Part shown: positions 34,423 through 45,980 of the stretch, piece by piece
Position numbering within the stretch: position 1 is the stretch's first letter
Layout of the letters: each line of letters starts with the position of its first letter
Assembly (NCBI GenBank): GCA_902806575.1
Contig: CADCXD010000005.1
Coordinates: 2,604,001 to 2,668,000 of the forward strand
DNA length: 64,000 nucleotides
Direction of reading: 5' to 3'
Source: Jackrogersella multiformis
Lineage: Eukaryota; Ascomycota; Sordariomycetes; Xylariales; Hypoxylaceae
Notes under the pieces: model-generated
What the model was told of the DNA's origin: nothing
The model's input: the letters and a program-made list of their open reading frames with translations, nothing else
Databases searched by the model: none
Translations under genes and position numbers: made by a program

Positions 34423-35001
34423 ATGGCTTCCGCTACAACATTCTACGACTTCAAGCCTAAGGACAGTACGTAGCACAGAACCCTACCCCATCATGATGAG
34501 GATGCCAACCAATTGCTAACACTCCCGCCAACAGAGAAGGGCGTCGAAAAGCCCCTCGCCGACTACCAGGGCAAGGTCGTGCTAGTCGTCAACACGGCGT
34601 CTAAGTGTGGGTTCACGCCGCAGTACGCAGGGCTCGAGAAGCTGTACAAGGACATCACCGCCACGCACCCGGACGACTTTGTCATCCTCGGCTTCCCATG
34701 CAACCAGTTCGGTGGTCAGGAGCCCGGCACCGACGACGACATCCAGAGCTTTTGCCAGGTCAACTATGGCGTCACCTTCACCATCATGGGCAAGACCGAT
34801 GTGAATGGCGAAAAGGCTGAGCCCGTGTTCGAGTGGATGAAAGCCGAGAAGCCTGGCCTCCTGGGCATGAAGCGCGTCAAGTGGAACTTCGAGAAGTTCC
34901 TGATCGGAAGGGACGGCAGGGTTAGGGAACGATGGGCTAGCACAACGAAGCCGGAGAGCTTGGAGAAGACTATCCTAGAGGAACTGGAAAAGAAGGCGTA
35001 A
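34423..35001 (+). CDS. Glutathione peroxidase, Hyr1/Gpx3-like (2-Cys, thioredoxin-type)
   Basis: This thiol peroxidase reduces hydroperoxides; in yeast its homologue also relays H2O2 signals to Yap1. Exons 34423-34465 and 34535-35001, with a 69-nt intron, give 169 residues, the normal length. Peroxidatic Cys39 sits in NTASKCGFTPQY, where selenoenzymes have Sec. The GFPCNQFGGQEPG motif and the Trp-Asn of KRVKWNFEKFLI are present. A second conserved cysteine in FCQVNYGVTF (Cys88) is the resolving Cys of the Gpx3 type. An upstream in-frame ATG at 34165 would add 86 residues rich in Ser, Thr and Arg/Lys with no Asp or Glu, like a mitochondrial presequence. The short start is preferred because it matches the usual family start. 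Confidence 0.95.
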
Positions 35002-37679
35002 GTCCCTGCTTGTTACATGGGACCCTGAAGTTTGCTTTACGTATTGCTGCTGCATCGTAAGTACACGTTGACAAATGCCCATAGGGTGGCCAAAATATAA
35101 CCGACCATAGTTGTCCGCTGAGTAACGATCTTTCTACCTTGTTTCATGGCATATACATGTGGTGCAAACATATGTCTCGATGACAATATCTCGATATATT
35201 AGCGATCTTTTCTCATGTCAACAGAATATTCGGGGTAGTTCCTCGTGGGAGACCAATCTCCATTTCAAGTACCTGTACTTCTTTGATGTCCTTGTATACT
35301 TAGGGATCGATTAGTTCCCGAAGCAATGTCTAGTCTAAGCAATCTTAGGAGCCTAATACAGCCTCATCCTGGGGATGATATAATGCTTCAATTCCCTGAT
35401 ATTGATAAATGGAGGGAATAAGAGGAATGAAACCAATACCTTCGAAACATCTCTAACTCGACATAGTTTGTGATTGAATACCCTCTACGAAGCTGAATAC
35501 ACGCTAGAGTTTTAAATCTAGTGTGACGATGGGACGAGTATACTAGAAGCCTAGATATAGATATATTGAAGTCATCATAGACAAGCGTTCTTGCATGGCC
35601 ATCCTAGCTGTCTCTACTTACGATCTAGCGAGCATCGAATTCAGGTCTACCGTGATACAGCTACTATGTTCGCGATTTGTCGAGCATAGGTTTCGATGGT
35701 TACCTCGAGGTTTTTCTTGGGAAAGGGGTATGCTTTCTATTACCACACTAATCGCGCGCGGGCGGTGCTCCTCTTCCGATATTATGGGGGCGATGTTCAC
35801 GATCTTGTTGTTACCATCTACCCAGGTAGATGTACTGCTTATGTCGACGGTTTAATGGGCTCAGCTTTATTCTTCCCAAGAAGGTCATTCTAGATATCAG
35901 AATGTCTCCATCTTCGCCATATATCTAGACCTCGACGAAGCCGATCGATACCGAGCGCTACAAGACCAATCGTTATAATCAGCATGTTCATGGCCGTCAT
36001 CATATCATGCTCTCATGGTTTGGGCTTATATCTACTCAGCCATTTACCATAGCGAGGAACAGCACGATAAAGGGGGCGGGGTCATCGTTCTATACGATCA
36101 TAAAGAACGTCGACTGCTCTACGCTCTACCTATCTACCTATGAGATCATATTTCAGACAGTTAGCTCTACGGACCACAGGCCATCTGGCTTTAGCGACTC
36201 ATGCTTTCATTATGCTGGATTATCAGTCACTTTACAACATTAGCTATCTATGTCTAATATTCTATCAACACTAACGTGACAGACTAGGGCAAGTTAATTG
36301 TGCCCATTTAGTAGATCGAGCTCATCATGGTATGCATTCTCACTGCCGATAGGTCACGCACGTCTCAAGCCATTTATTAGTCCAGTGACAATAATAGGGT
36401 TTCTCTGCCTATATGGCCTACACAAATTATTTTTTGATATATTTTTGGGGGAATCACTGACTTCGTCATATTCGTCTCGATAACCAAGTTAAAGGTGGTT
36501 TGGTTCTATCTCGTTTTGATACCTACCTTGTTACCCATGCATACTTCCAGTAGTCTCATCATATTAGGAAACCCGCATCTCATAGAGACCCTTTCTGTTA
36601 CAAAAGACTTAACTCGACGACCTCGTCTAGAGAAGGATGTATATACGAACCTCCAAACCGGGTTTCTAGTGGATTCACGTCGGAGACTGAAACAATATCG
36701 CCTTGCTGAGATCTCATCTCCTATCCAAAATAACTTTACGCGACAAAGAGGGTGGAGATAATTCATAAGGGAGATCAAAGGAACATAATTAACAAAAGCA
36801 GAAAGTCATTATCACGACACAATTCCGCCAATCTCTGGTTCGGACTTAAGTAGGCGCGAGGAGGATCTCGGACGACGTTAGCGAAGCATGAAGACATAGC
36901 TCTCGCTACCCTAGCTATATCGATAAAGATATATACAGGCCATGGCAAATAAATCACAATCGTTTATCGTTCTAGCTTCAATCCTTAATCACGACCGGAT
37001 CAAGAACCCCTGCAGTATGGCACACGAAAGACCAACGCAGGTACAGATGATGCTATTTTAGGATCATTAACCGGCCATCTGCCACGCGATGGACTGCAAT
37101 GTCTTGCAGCATGCAATTTAGACTACACTCGAAACCCCGATGAGCCTCAAATCCATCCTCCAACCTAAACTCGGCTTTAGACGAGAGGAGGAGCAGTATC
37201 GACGATGGGGTCAATTCCCATCTGGTCCCAAACCCCGGTTTCACCGACTTGTTTAATAATTCTGCTGTTAGAAACGGAATCGCTCACTATGCGGGTCGCT
37301 CATTTCATCGTCGCCGTCACGCGTGGGGGTTTAACGGAATATCCTATGCTGAAGTGGTGACCGAGCACATCCGTTGGCTTGATCTCATTTTAGCCTTCGC
37401 GGGCCCCGTCTAGCGGTCAAGCCGCACGAGAGCCTACGACTCTCTAAATCTCCGAGAAGATAAGGAGGAAACGCAAGCAATGGAGTAGGTAGTTTTATTT
37501 CATCGGCGTTGGTTTCACCAGCCTGCCAAGACCATTTAGATCCTCTATTGATGTCTTTAAAACAATGTATGGTCACCACGCTCTGAAAGGATCAACAAGC
37601 GGAGTTGCACCGAGGGAACGCGAAGGATCTGAATCTTCGCTAGTGAATTTTACGTTTCTGCATTTGTCTCTATCTAGCC

Positions 37680-37805
37680 ATGCCAGTCCGCAGTTATCGA
37701 ATCGCTGCTTCGTTGAGTCTCATCGTAGGAGCCTTATTTAGCACGGTCTCTCCTTTGCCTGGCAGCGGCCGACAATCGCCGAAAGCCTTGGCAGGGGCAC
37801 GTTGA
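37680..37805 (+). CDS. Possible small secreted peptide, 41 residues
   Basis: The frame starts MPVRSYRIAASLSLIVGALF, which has the n-region and hydrophobic core of a signal peptide, followed by a polar Pro/Gly/Ser tail with a possible cleavage near Ser-Pro-Leu-Pro. There is no cysteine pattern and no homologue I know. In a gene-poor tract it could be a first exon of a secreted protein or pure chance. Confidence 0.15.
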   Translation: MPVRSYRIAASLSLIVGALFSTVSPLPGSGRQSPKALAGAR

Positions 37806-38864
37806 CGGAGAAGTCCTCGTCACTGGAAGCTTCGTACAGCATCAGCTACCTAAGGATTCAAGGTTACTATGAATCACTTGCTACAACTTCAGTGACTGAC
37901 GGCAAGGCCTAATCGACCCCATTAAGGGTAATATGCCGTTGTCAGTCAAGGGGGGGTCCTAGGCTACCAGGTCAACACAATGAGCCAAGGACGGTGTTAA
38001 TAATAGATATCACATCTATCGTTAAACCCTAAGTATATCGATCCTACGGCTTTTGTCCAGATAGAGTTCGGCACTTGGAAACCTGGCTGTCTACGTCACC
38101 GAATTCCTATTCGTTATGGCAACATAGGTACACGCATCCATAGTACCCACGTAACGATAGGTTGGTCTTTAGTGTTAGGTAGGAGGATGGTGTTGGCTAC
38201 CTAGGTACACATACTTCCCTGCCCTGGATTATCTTTGTCACCGAGTAATTACCTAGGTAGACTGCTGGTAGCTTCGCGGTGTGTTGGCAACATGCCTAGA
38301 GCATGCTTAGAAGATCCTAAGTTTAAGGCCCCTGAAGTAACGTATTGGAGATATGCCTAGAGATGACTCCGATTTCCTCGCCGAGCCCAGCGGAAATACC
38401 AAACATTCGCCATATCGAATCGGACGAGTTCACCTGACGTCTTCATGGTGGATCTCATAAGAGATGATTTCTAATGAGTCTACGCCCGCCCAGAGGTGAA
38501 ATCTGGATACTGCCGGGTTGTATCCCAATCCGTGTATTCTCCGACGTCTACATGGAATATGCAAGCTCTCCCAAATAAGGGCAGAGGTACTTCACCTATA
38601 CATGAGGGGTTGAACGCTGGTCCTCTGCGGTCGTACGGTTTAGTAGGTAGGTATGGACTTAGGGGAGATATATTCAAATGTCTGTCAGGGGGTTGGACAG
38701 CTTCTGGGCCATACTTCGCCACCAATCCATGTCTCAGAGCCCCCCTGTTGCTCTGGCTAGGCAGATATGCGGCGTCTGACTGGGGATAGATGCTGGCATC
38801 ATCCCTATTGCATATTATAGCAAAGTACCTATTGGCATACCCGGTCTGGACGAACCTCGATGCC

Positions 38865-38887
38865 GGGGTTCGTGCAGATCGAACCCC
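38865..38887. other. Perfect 8-bp stem hairpin
   Basis: GGGGTTCG at 38865-38872 pairs exactly with CGAACCCC at 38880-38887 around a 7-nt loop. It is not part of a tRNA cloverleaf that I can fold, and no function is known. Confidence 0.4.
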
Positions 38888-41880
38888 ACGATGTGGTGGA
38901 TGGTAGGAGGGCATGAAGAAATCTGCCGAGGCGAAGATGCTTTGCCAGCTCCCCAAGCTTCATGGGCATTCACAAGCATGACAAAGGCTACGTCTAGTAA
39001 GCTGGACCGAAGATATCTACACACTTATTGTACGTTGTATCCCGTGAGCCGGAAACATACCTTTCCGGAAGGGGCTCTCTAGATCGTCTGTCCGGCCCCC
39101 GAATTCGAACCTGGAGTCGTCCGCGGCTACATGAGCTAGCTATGTGGTTGCTTGTACCAGCAATGAATACGTTACAGTCGTTCGACCCTTGAGAGGATCA
39201 ATGGAGGGGCATCAACAGCCGCGAGGTTGCATGTGAAGGCCGACTAAATTAAGCTTTGTTTATGAAGCGGAGATTATCCCCACAGGGTGGTCTTCTTACA
39301 ACTTGACGTGCCTTGACATGCGTGATACCTTGCTATATCCATTATCGCCAGTATCTAAAGTTATCGAATAACCTCTGAACGATGCATGATCCTTGTATTA
39401 CCCCAGGAACCAGAGGCCGGGCCGAATACGTGGAGGAAACAAAACATATATCAAAGGCACGAAGGAGTTAGGGGTAAATGAGAATTGGCTTGAAGTGGCG
39501 AGGCCGTCAGTCATCTCGCAGCTTACCGACGATGACGATGAGGCCAAGAACATCGACTTGATGCTATCCAAATCTTCGATACTTGAATAGAGACGGAGAT
39601 ACCGTAGTGCAATTCTAAGTGCACCATGCGATGATGGATATATGAAGAAAAGAACCGCCTATAGTCGTTCCGCGGACAGGACGGACCGCTCGGTGCTTGA
39701 TAGGAGTAAAGATCGTCGAAACCCTGAATTTGAGCTAGGGTTCAGTGCACAGTAATGAGGCTGACGCTGAAAATGGAGTACTTGTAAGTCTGACCTGGGG
39801 CTCTCAGCTCCTCTGCCTCGGCTGGCATTTGTGAAGCGGAGAGCTTATTTTAGCTTGTCTACGGTATGATCGTATGCATAACGTACAGAAAAGGATTCGG
39901 CGCCTTGCGCTTCGGTCCTTTCCCGGATTTTGGTATTCATGGAGATCTGATGAATGTGTCTCTGCATGTATGAACAGTGTATATCCGAGTCTTGTTGGCC
40001 GACGCACATCGTAGTGTGTAGGACAGGGCGTTCGGAATGGTAAAACATGTTCAGCCACGCCCGGCCTTCCGAGATGATTAGGGTTGAATGATGGCGCCGA
40101 AATAAAGGCCTAGCAAGTCATGTGTTGCACACCAAACACGATATTAATGATCCTCTTGGACCTCGGGGAGAAAGCCGTAACTTAGACAGCTATGTAGTCG
40201 AAACATCGAAAGAAGGACCTTATTGTAATCCCTGAAGTGGACCGCCGGGTACGGCGCATGCGGGTTTTGCAATGTAATGACATCGGTGGTGTCTTCAGGA
40301 TGATAAATATAAAAATAAATGCCTAGGATCCAGTCAATCTACATAATACTCCATCTACCGTAACCTTTTGTTCTTGATGTCCGGCCCTGGTCGTCGTCTG
40401 GGTTCGGGACCATCACTTGCAGCATTTGACAGCTTTACCCCCGCGTTTGTCTTGGCCTTGGACTGGCCGGTTCGTTCAAGTGCTCCGCGGATTGGCATGG
40501 TCCTAGAAATACTTATGAAATATCCGAGTTGTCTGCTTCTCATTTGCTCGGGGAACGGCACGCGACAAGGTGCTTATTGCTAGCCATGACTTGCGCGCGG
40601 CCGATTCTGACACCTGAGCCGCCGAAAGGAGAATATTGGAAATCGCTGCCTGCAGAGTGAAAGGTCAAGCCACCATGCAGGCAACAAACGACAGGGTCGT
40701 AGGATTGGTCCACTCAATCCAGTTGAACCACTCATTGTATGGTAGGATGAGAACGGACCAGTCGGATTCATCAGGTGATGGCCTATTAAGCTAGACATTG
40801 ATCGACTGCCTGTTTACTTCATAGACCACAGACAATAACTTATCATAGTGGGAGAATATGAATAATAGACAAGGACACACCAAGTATATCGCGTCTATGT
40901 TACTGTGTTGTTGCTCTTGTGTGAACCACCCGCATATTATTGCCAACTCGAAAGAGCTCGGTGGAATTTCATTCGGACCACGGCGCGCATGAAGGTCTGT
41001 GATTAAAACTTGACCGACACAAGGGTCCATGGCGTTCTATGAATAGAATCGTGACAGGGACGCGGAATCGAGCCTCATCTAGAACTCAATCTACTGAACG
41101 CTCTTGGATAAGATGAGGCACGAATAATCGTGCTTTCGATTAATGATGGGACGGTAGCATTTTAGCCTCAACTTCGTCTGATCTAGTACGATGTATGGAA
41201 TTGAACCCTTCTCACCTGGAGTAGCGGTTTTATGTGCCGCATGCGTGGACCTGGGGGCATACACATTATCAGCTCCCGCGCAAGGAAAGATACTGTTGAC
41301 ATACCTACCTGACAGCCACATCTTGGTTAGGGCGTGCAAATACTATAGGCGGTCGGCATTCATGAACATACCTCCACACTTGCTAACTAGCTGCAGCTCG
41401 TGCTAAGTAGAAGAAAGCAACGAGAAAGCATGATTGGGGGTTGGATGAGATGCAACGTTGCGTGTTGACTATGATTGGTTCTCCACCAATCAGAAAGGGG
41501 CCTTCACGATGGACGGGTAGCTAACCATTTAAGGGTGTCTGCTAGAAATCGCTGCTGAAAACGACCGTCTTGCAAGCCTGGGCGCTTGATGTCTGCCACT
41601 TTACTAACAATGGATACCCGCCGCTAAATACCTAAGGTTATGTGGGAGCGATATACTATAGTAGTGGCTCCCAGGCGATTGTGCCACGGCATGGAATCAA
41701 CACGAAGTTCTTGTAAGGTTGATACTATGTACACTAGATAACGTGTTGGTAAACACGAGAATGAACCAGTAGGGGGAGGGGGTTTAAGCTCAAGCAACCC
41801 TAGCGCGCAACCATGCTTGCGAGATGGATCAGGAGATGTCATAAGTTTGTACTCGGATGTACACACTCTTAAGTCCAGTG

Positions 41881-44800
41881 CAGAAAGTAGGTAGGTTAGT
41901 CCAGCAGCGGCTCAAAAAGACGGCGGCTACTCGGCACCCCTTTCAAATTTCCGAATGCACTTAGAGCAAATGTGAATATATAGTGTAGTGTACCTAGGCA
42001 GGTATTCGGGGGGATCAGATGTCAAGAAGTAAAAGACCGTTGTGCTTTTCTTTATCAGCAAATCTGCAGTCACCTTCATGGGACTAAGCCGGCAAGGTTA
42101 GCAAGTTCCAACCAAGATTACTTACATACCTAGGTACCTAGGTACATAGTACTAAGTAATCTACCTAGGTAGGTACCTACATAGTACTGGTATATGTACT
42201 AAGGCTAAGGTCTACCTATATAGTTGACCAAGCGAACCGAAGTCCAATGCTCCACGGGGTTAGCCCGGCGTTGAACTAGCGATCATGACCCGGCGTTTTG
42301 GAACATACACCCGTGAAAGTAGTCGGCGGTGTCGATAAATGATAAGTGCCTAAGATATTGGAGACTAGATTAAGCGTCTCCGAGGCGATGTAATATGAGT
42401 GATTTGGAGCGTCGGCGTCTGGCGAATTCCGGTATTTCAAACCAAGATAAATTCAGGGTTATTTGTCAAGCGGTCTTTTGCTGCCATCCAGCGATTCCTC
42501 TTCGCCACGGCCAGCTTGACACTAGACGAGAATATTATAAGATTAGGTGTTTCGGTTCATGCCCTTCTCAAGACCATGTCAAGCATTGAGTCGGCGATGA
42601 TTGGGCCGGCCCTGTTGACCTTGCGCTGTGACATTTTTCGGCCATTGAACAAACCGAAGTGCAGACCGGGGCTTTTTTTTTCCTTTCTTCATTTCTGCCT
42701 AGTACCTACATCGTAGATGTATTCTTTTCGTTCTTCTCTCCCTTTTTCCTTTGCAAGGATATAGTGCGCACCAATCATGCACTAGCCCGCTGATATAATT
42801 TAGTTAAGTCAATTGTGGGGAGACCAGGTCGGCTCTACACTACATACATAGTATGGTGGTCGTCGGTGACTGAAAAGGTAAGGACAGAAATGGATTTGGG
42901 CAAATTCGACCGGCTTCTACCTAACCTTAGGTAGGCTGCTAGGTAATTCAATAAAAAATAAAATAAAATAGAGTAGAGAAAGGTAAGCTCTTCATTTTCA
43001 CAAGGGATAAGTTCTAACTTCTGACTAAGCTTCCGCGGCTTGACGGGAAAGACTTAAAGTTGGCAGTTGGCAGCTAGCAGGTGTTGGGCTTCAAGATAGT
43101 AGCTTCCAAGTTCCTTAATACTTACCTCGCTAATTCATCCATAACACTGAGTTTGATATAGATACTTGTCGGTACATACATGTACCTAAAGTAGCTACGT
43201 TACTAGTGTCATTCTTATAGCATATGAGGTTGTACATAGGCTGTACTTACGTTAGGGTTAAGGTTCCTGCCGACTAAGCTAGATAACGTCTAGTGACCTT
43301 CTTTGCAGGCTTCTAAGGGTTCCAAGGGTTCCTCGGCCATTCTAGCGCCTAGCTTAAATCTTTAGTCAAGCCTCTAACAAATTGTCCCGCTCGGGTTTCT
43401 ATTGGTGTCATTGGTGTCCTGAACAATCCAATACTTATTATTTCCAAGGAAAAGAACCAATGAAGTCAATGAAGCCAGTAGAGTAAGATAAGAGAAATTG
43501 ACTACCCAAGTCCCTCGGTACCCTACCAGCCTACCTACATGATGATACACACTGACAGACCGACGTCGAAATCAGTAAGGCGCGCACTCAATTTAAAGAG
43601 ACTGCACACCGTCATATGTAATTCTCGCTACCTTAATACCGACTTTGATTCGAACCCGAGAGCTATTGCTTAGATGAATGAATGTCTGGATTTGGAACTG
43701 CTGCCGTCGCACTTAAGAGGCGTGATACTCGGTGCCGGGTTGAAGTCTCTCTCAAGTCCACCAATGGCCATTAGCAAGGCTAGAGCCAAAAAAAACAAAC
43801 CCCCCAAAAACCCATTCAATTATGTCTGCAGGGGCAGAGATGATGTCACTGAAAGAGTGGTAATTGCTAGGCGCATACCTAGGCCTCGAGCGGGTATCTT
43901 TAGCGTTCGGGACCCATCGAGTCTTGGGAGGGGGTAGCGGGAATGGTGAGAAAGAAGAAATATTTTAAAAATGCTGACCGGATGGTCGATTTAACGGCGA
44001 AGAGTCCCCGAATTGGAAGGCTTCGAGAACTTCAGTCGTAGTATGCTGAAGTCACACTGCAGTCTGCTCTGCTGGTTACAGTACCTTAAAGAGACGCGTT
44101 GCTTGACCTGCATCGAGACGCCCTACAGCGAAGCAGACACGGAGTACGAAAGCCGCCAAGACTGATCTGTGTGAATTGTCAACTACGTCGGCAGACCTAG
44201 GTGCCAATCGTGCAACGGTCTATCTTGGCACTGGCATCGCGTCTGCTGTAGCGTAGTGTCATGCAGTACCGAGACGAGAACAAGAGAGAAAGAGGGAGAG
44301 AAGCTTAACGAAGCTTCTTAATGGAGTAGAGTAGTGGCAGTTGGAAGTCGGTAGGTGATAATTACCTCGCAGGTATCTACCCAGCTATGCCCGTTGCATC
44401 CGACCATTGGTTGTGATTAGTAAAATATAAGAATTTATCATATTTACTAGGTACGTACCTAGATAGATAATTATTCTACTCCTATACGTACATACCTAGG
44501 TAGCTAATTAATTTACCTACAATTATTACGTAGTATAGTAAGGAGAAAAGCTAAATACCTACCTAGAGGTAAGTAATGTAAGGGACTAATATGTAGTGTT
44601 CTTTTCCGATAGTTACCCTTACCAGGGTAACATTAGGTAACATCCAAAGGAGGAGTTACTAACTGGTTATTATCTAGCTATTTTATACCTAGTCTACGCC
44701 GCACCATACGATCGTCAAGTGTTGGGGGCTATGGATCTGAATCCGTCCGTTAGCAACTTGATCTAGGACGACATGTCAAGTATAGCAAACCACTTAAGTC

Positions 44801-45980
44801 CTACTGGAATAGTTAGGCAAGAAAGCGGCCGTCTCCAACCATGCTGGTGAATCGAAATTTCGCATGCGTAGGTATAACTAACTGATAAGCAAGCTACCTG
44901 TTGATGGGTTTTGCCAAGCTCGATTGTACTAGCATCATCCGTGGGGCAGATGCAGTCTAAGTCGTTACATACCTAGTGTCCATAATGTATGTACATACAT
45001 GCTAGGGAGTTGGTAGACCGGCGCAAACATGCCCACAGTAAGCTCGTGATGGAGCAGATTGCGCTTTTTGGGTCGCAAGGACGATTGCCTATAGACTGAA
45101 TGAGATCTATTACGATATCTCATGCTTGGCACTCGAAATGCACCCAGGAACAAACATCATTCAGTTCATATGTATATAGGTAGGCGGGCATATATTCCAA
45201 GGATCTTGAAGATCCTCTCCCCCCTGTTGCTCATCATTGGAGGGGTCCGTCCCGTATCCCTCACTGCCCTGAATTCCCAAGTCTCTTTCGGCCGACTCTA
45301 CATACCTAATCGCAAAGCGGCATCCGGGCCCGATACTTTCCAATCCCTAAAGCGGTTCATAAGACGGCAGCGCAGCGATGACGATGCCGATGATGATTTG
45401 CGATTAGATACGATTGTATATTAGATATTACCTACCTAGGTAGATATCATACAGTAAATCGAACGTGTTCCTTTCCGAGTTAGATTCCGAGTTAGATATC
45501 GACCTAGCAACGTGTGTGCATATCTACACTACGTGTAGATAATAGGTGGCTAATAGGTTACCTAGGTAGGTAGCTAATAGGTAGCTGCATAGCAAAAGTC
45601 ATCTCAACAGAATTGATCGGTGCGGTCCAAAAGGGGGAGCTGCAAAGAACAAAATGGCGGGGGTTTCGAGATAACGATAGAAGCTCGATGGAAACAAGAG
45701 AAGAAGACACGGTGGGATAGAAACCCACCGGGGCATGTTACCAAAGTCTCGGCGTCGTCTTAGACCAAACACTAATTCGTAGCCGCTACACGATCCACTA
45801 AGTTACATATTACCTAGGTATGTAGGTAGTATAGCAAAGAAAGTGACCAATGACCCAAGGTCGAGGCTAACCAGCCCAAGCAGAACTCGCAGCCACATAC
45901 ATCATCATCATCATCATATAGGCCTACCTAGGTAGGTAAGAAGGTAAAGTACCTTGGTAGACTACCTAGCTAGGTGCTGG
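41881..45980. repeat. Gene-free tract dense in ACCTAGGT/TAGGTA repeats
   Basis: Palindromic clusters lie at about 42121-42180, 44490, 45430, 45560, 45811 and 45925-45975. A short tandem GCTAATAGGT array covers about 45540-45590, a tandem TCCGAGTTAGAT pair lies near 45475-45498, and a CAT trinucleotide run sits near 45900. No coding signal is recognised. Confidence 0.5.

Larger units (their letters stand above)
35002..41880. other. Gene-free region, first part of the 14.8-kb desert
   Basis: All frames are short and unrecognised, and I see no transposase, reverse transcriptase or other element core. Base composition looks ordinary rather than extremely AT-rich. Noted within it: a possible signal-peptide-like 41-residue frame at 37680-37805, a perfect hairpin at 38865-38887, and ACCTAGGT copies near 38208 and 38252. 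Confidence 0.45.

Noticed and set aside
35595..36250. Possible decayed membrane-protein gene
   Set aside because: Short hydrophobic frames occur on both strands, but no family signature could be assembled.
38480..38956. 158-residue minus-strand frame in the gene desert
   Set aside because: The sequence looks random, with no domain and no intron-supported extension.
39118..39195. Possible tRNA between an A-box-like TAGCTATGTGG and CGTTCGACCC
   Set aside because: The T-arm stem does not pair.
43630..43700. tRNA-like B-box on the minus strand (GGGTTCGAATC)
   Set aside because: No A-box or paired acceptor stem could be placed upstream.
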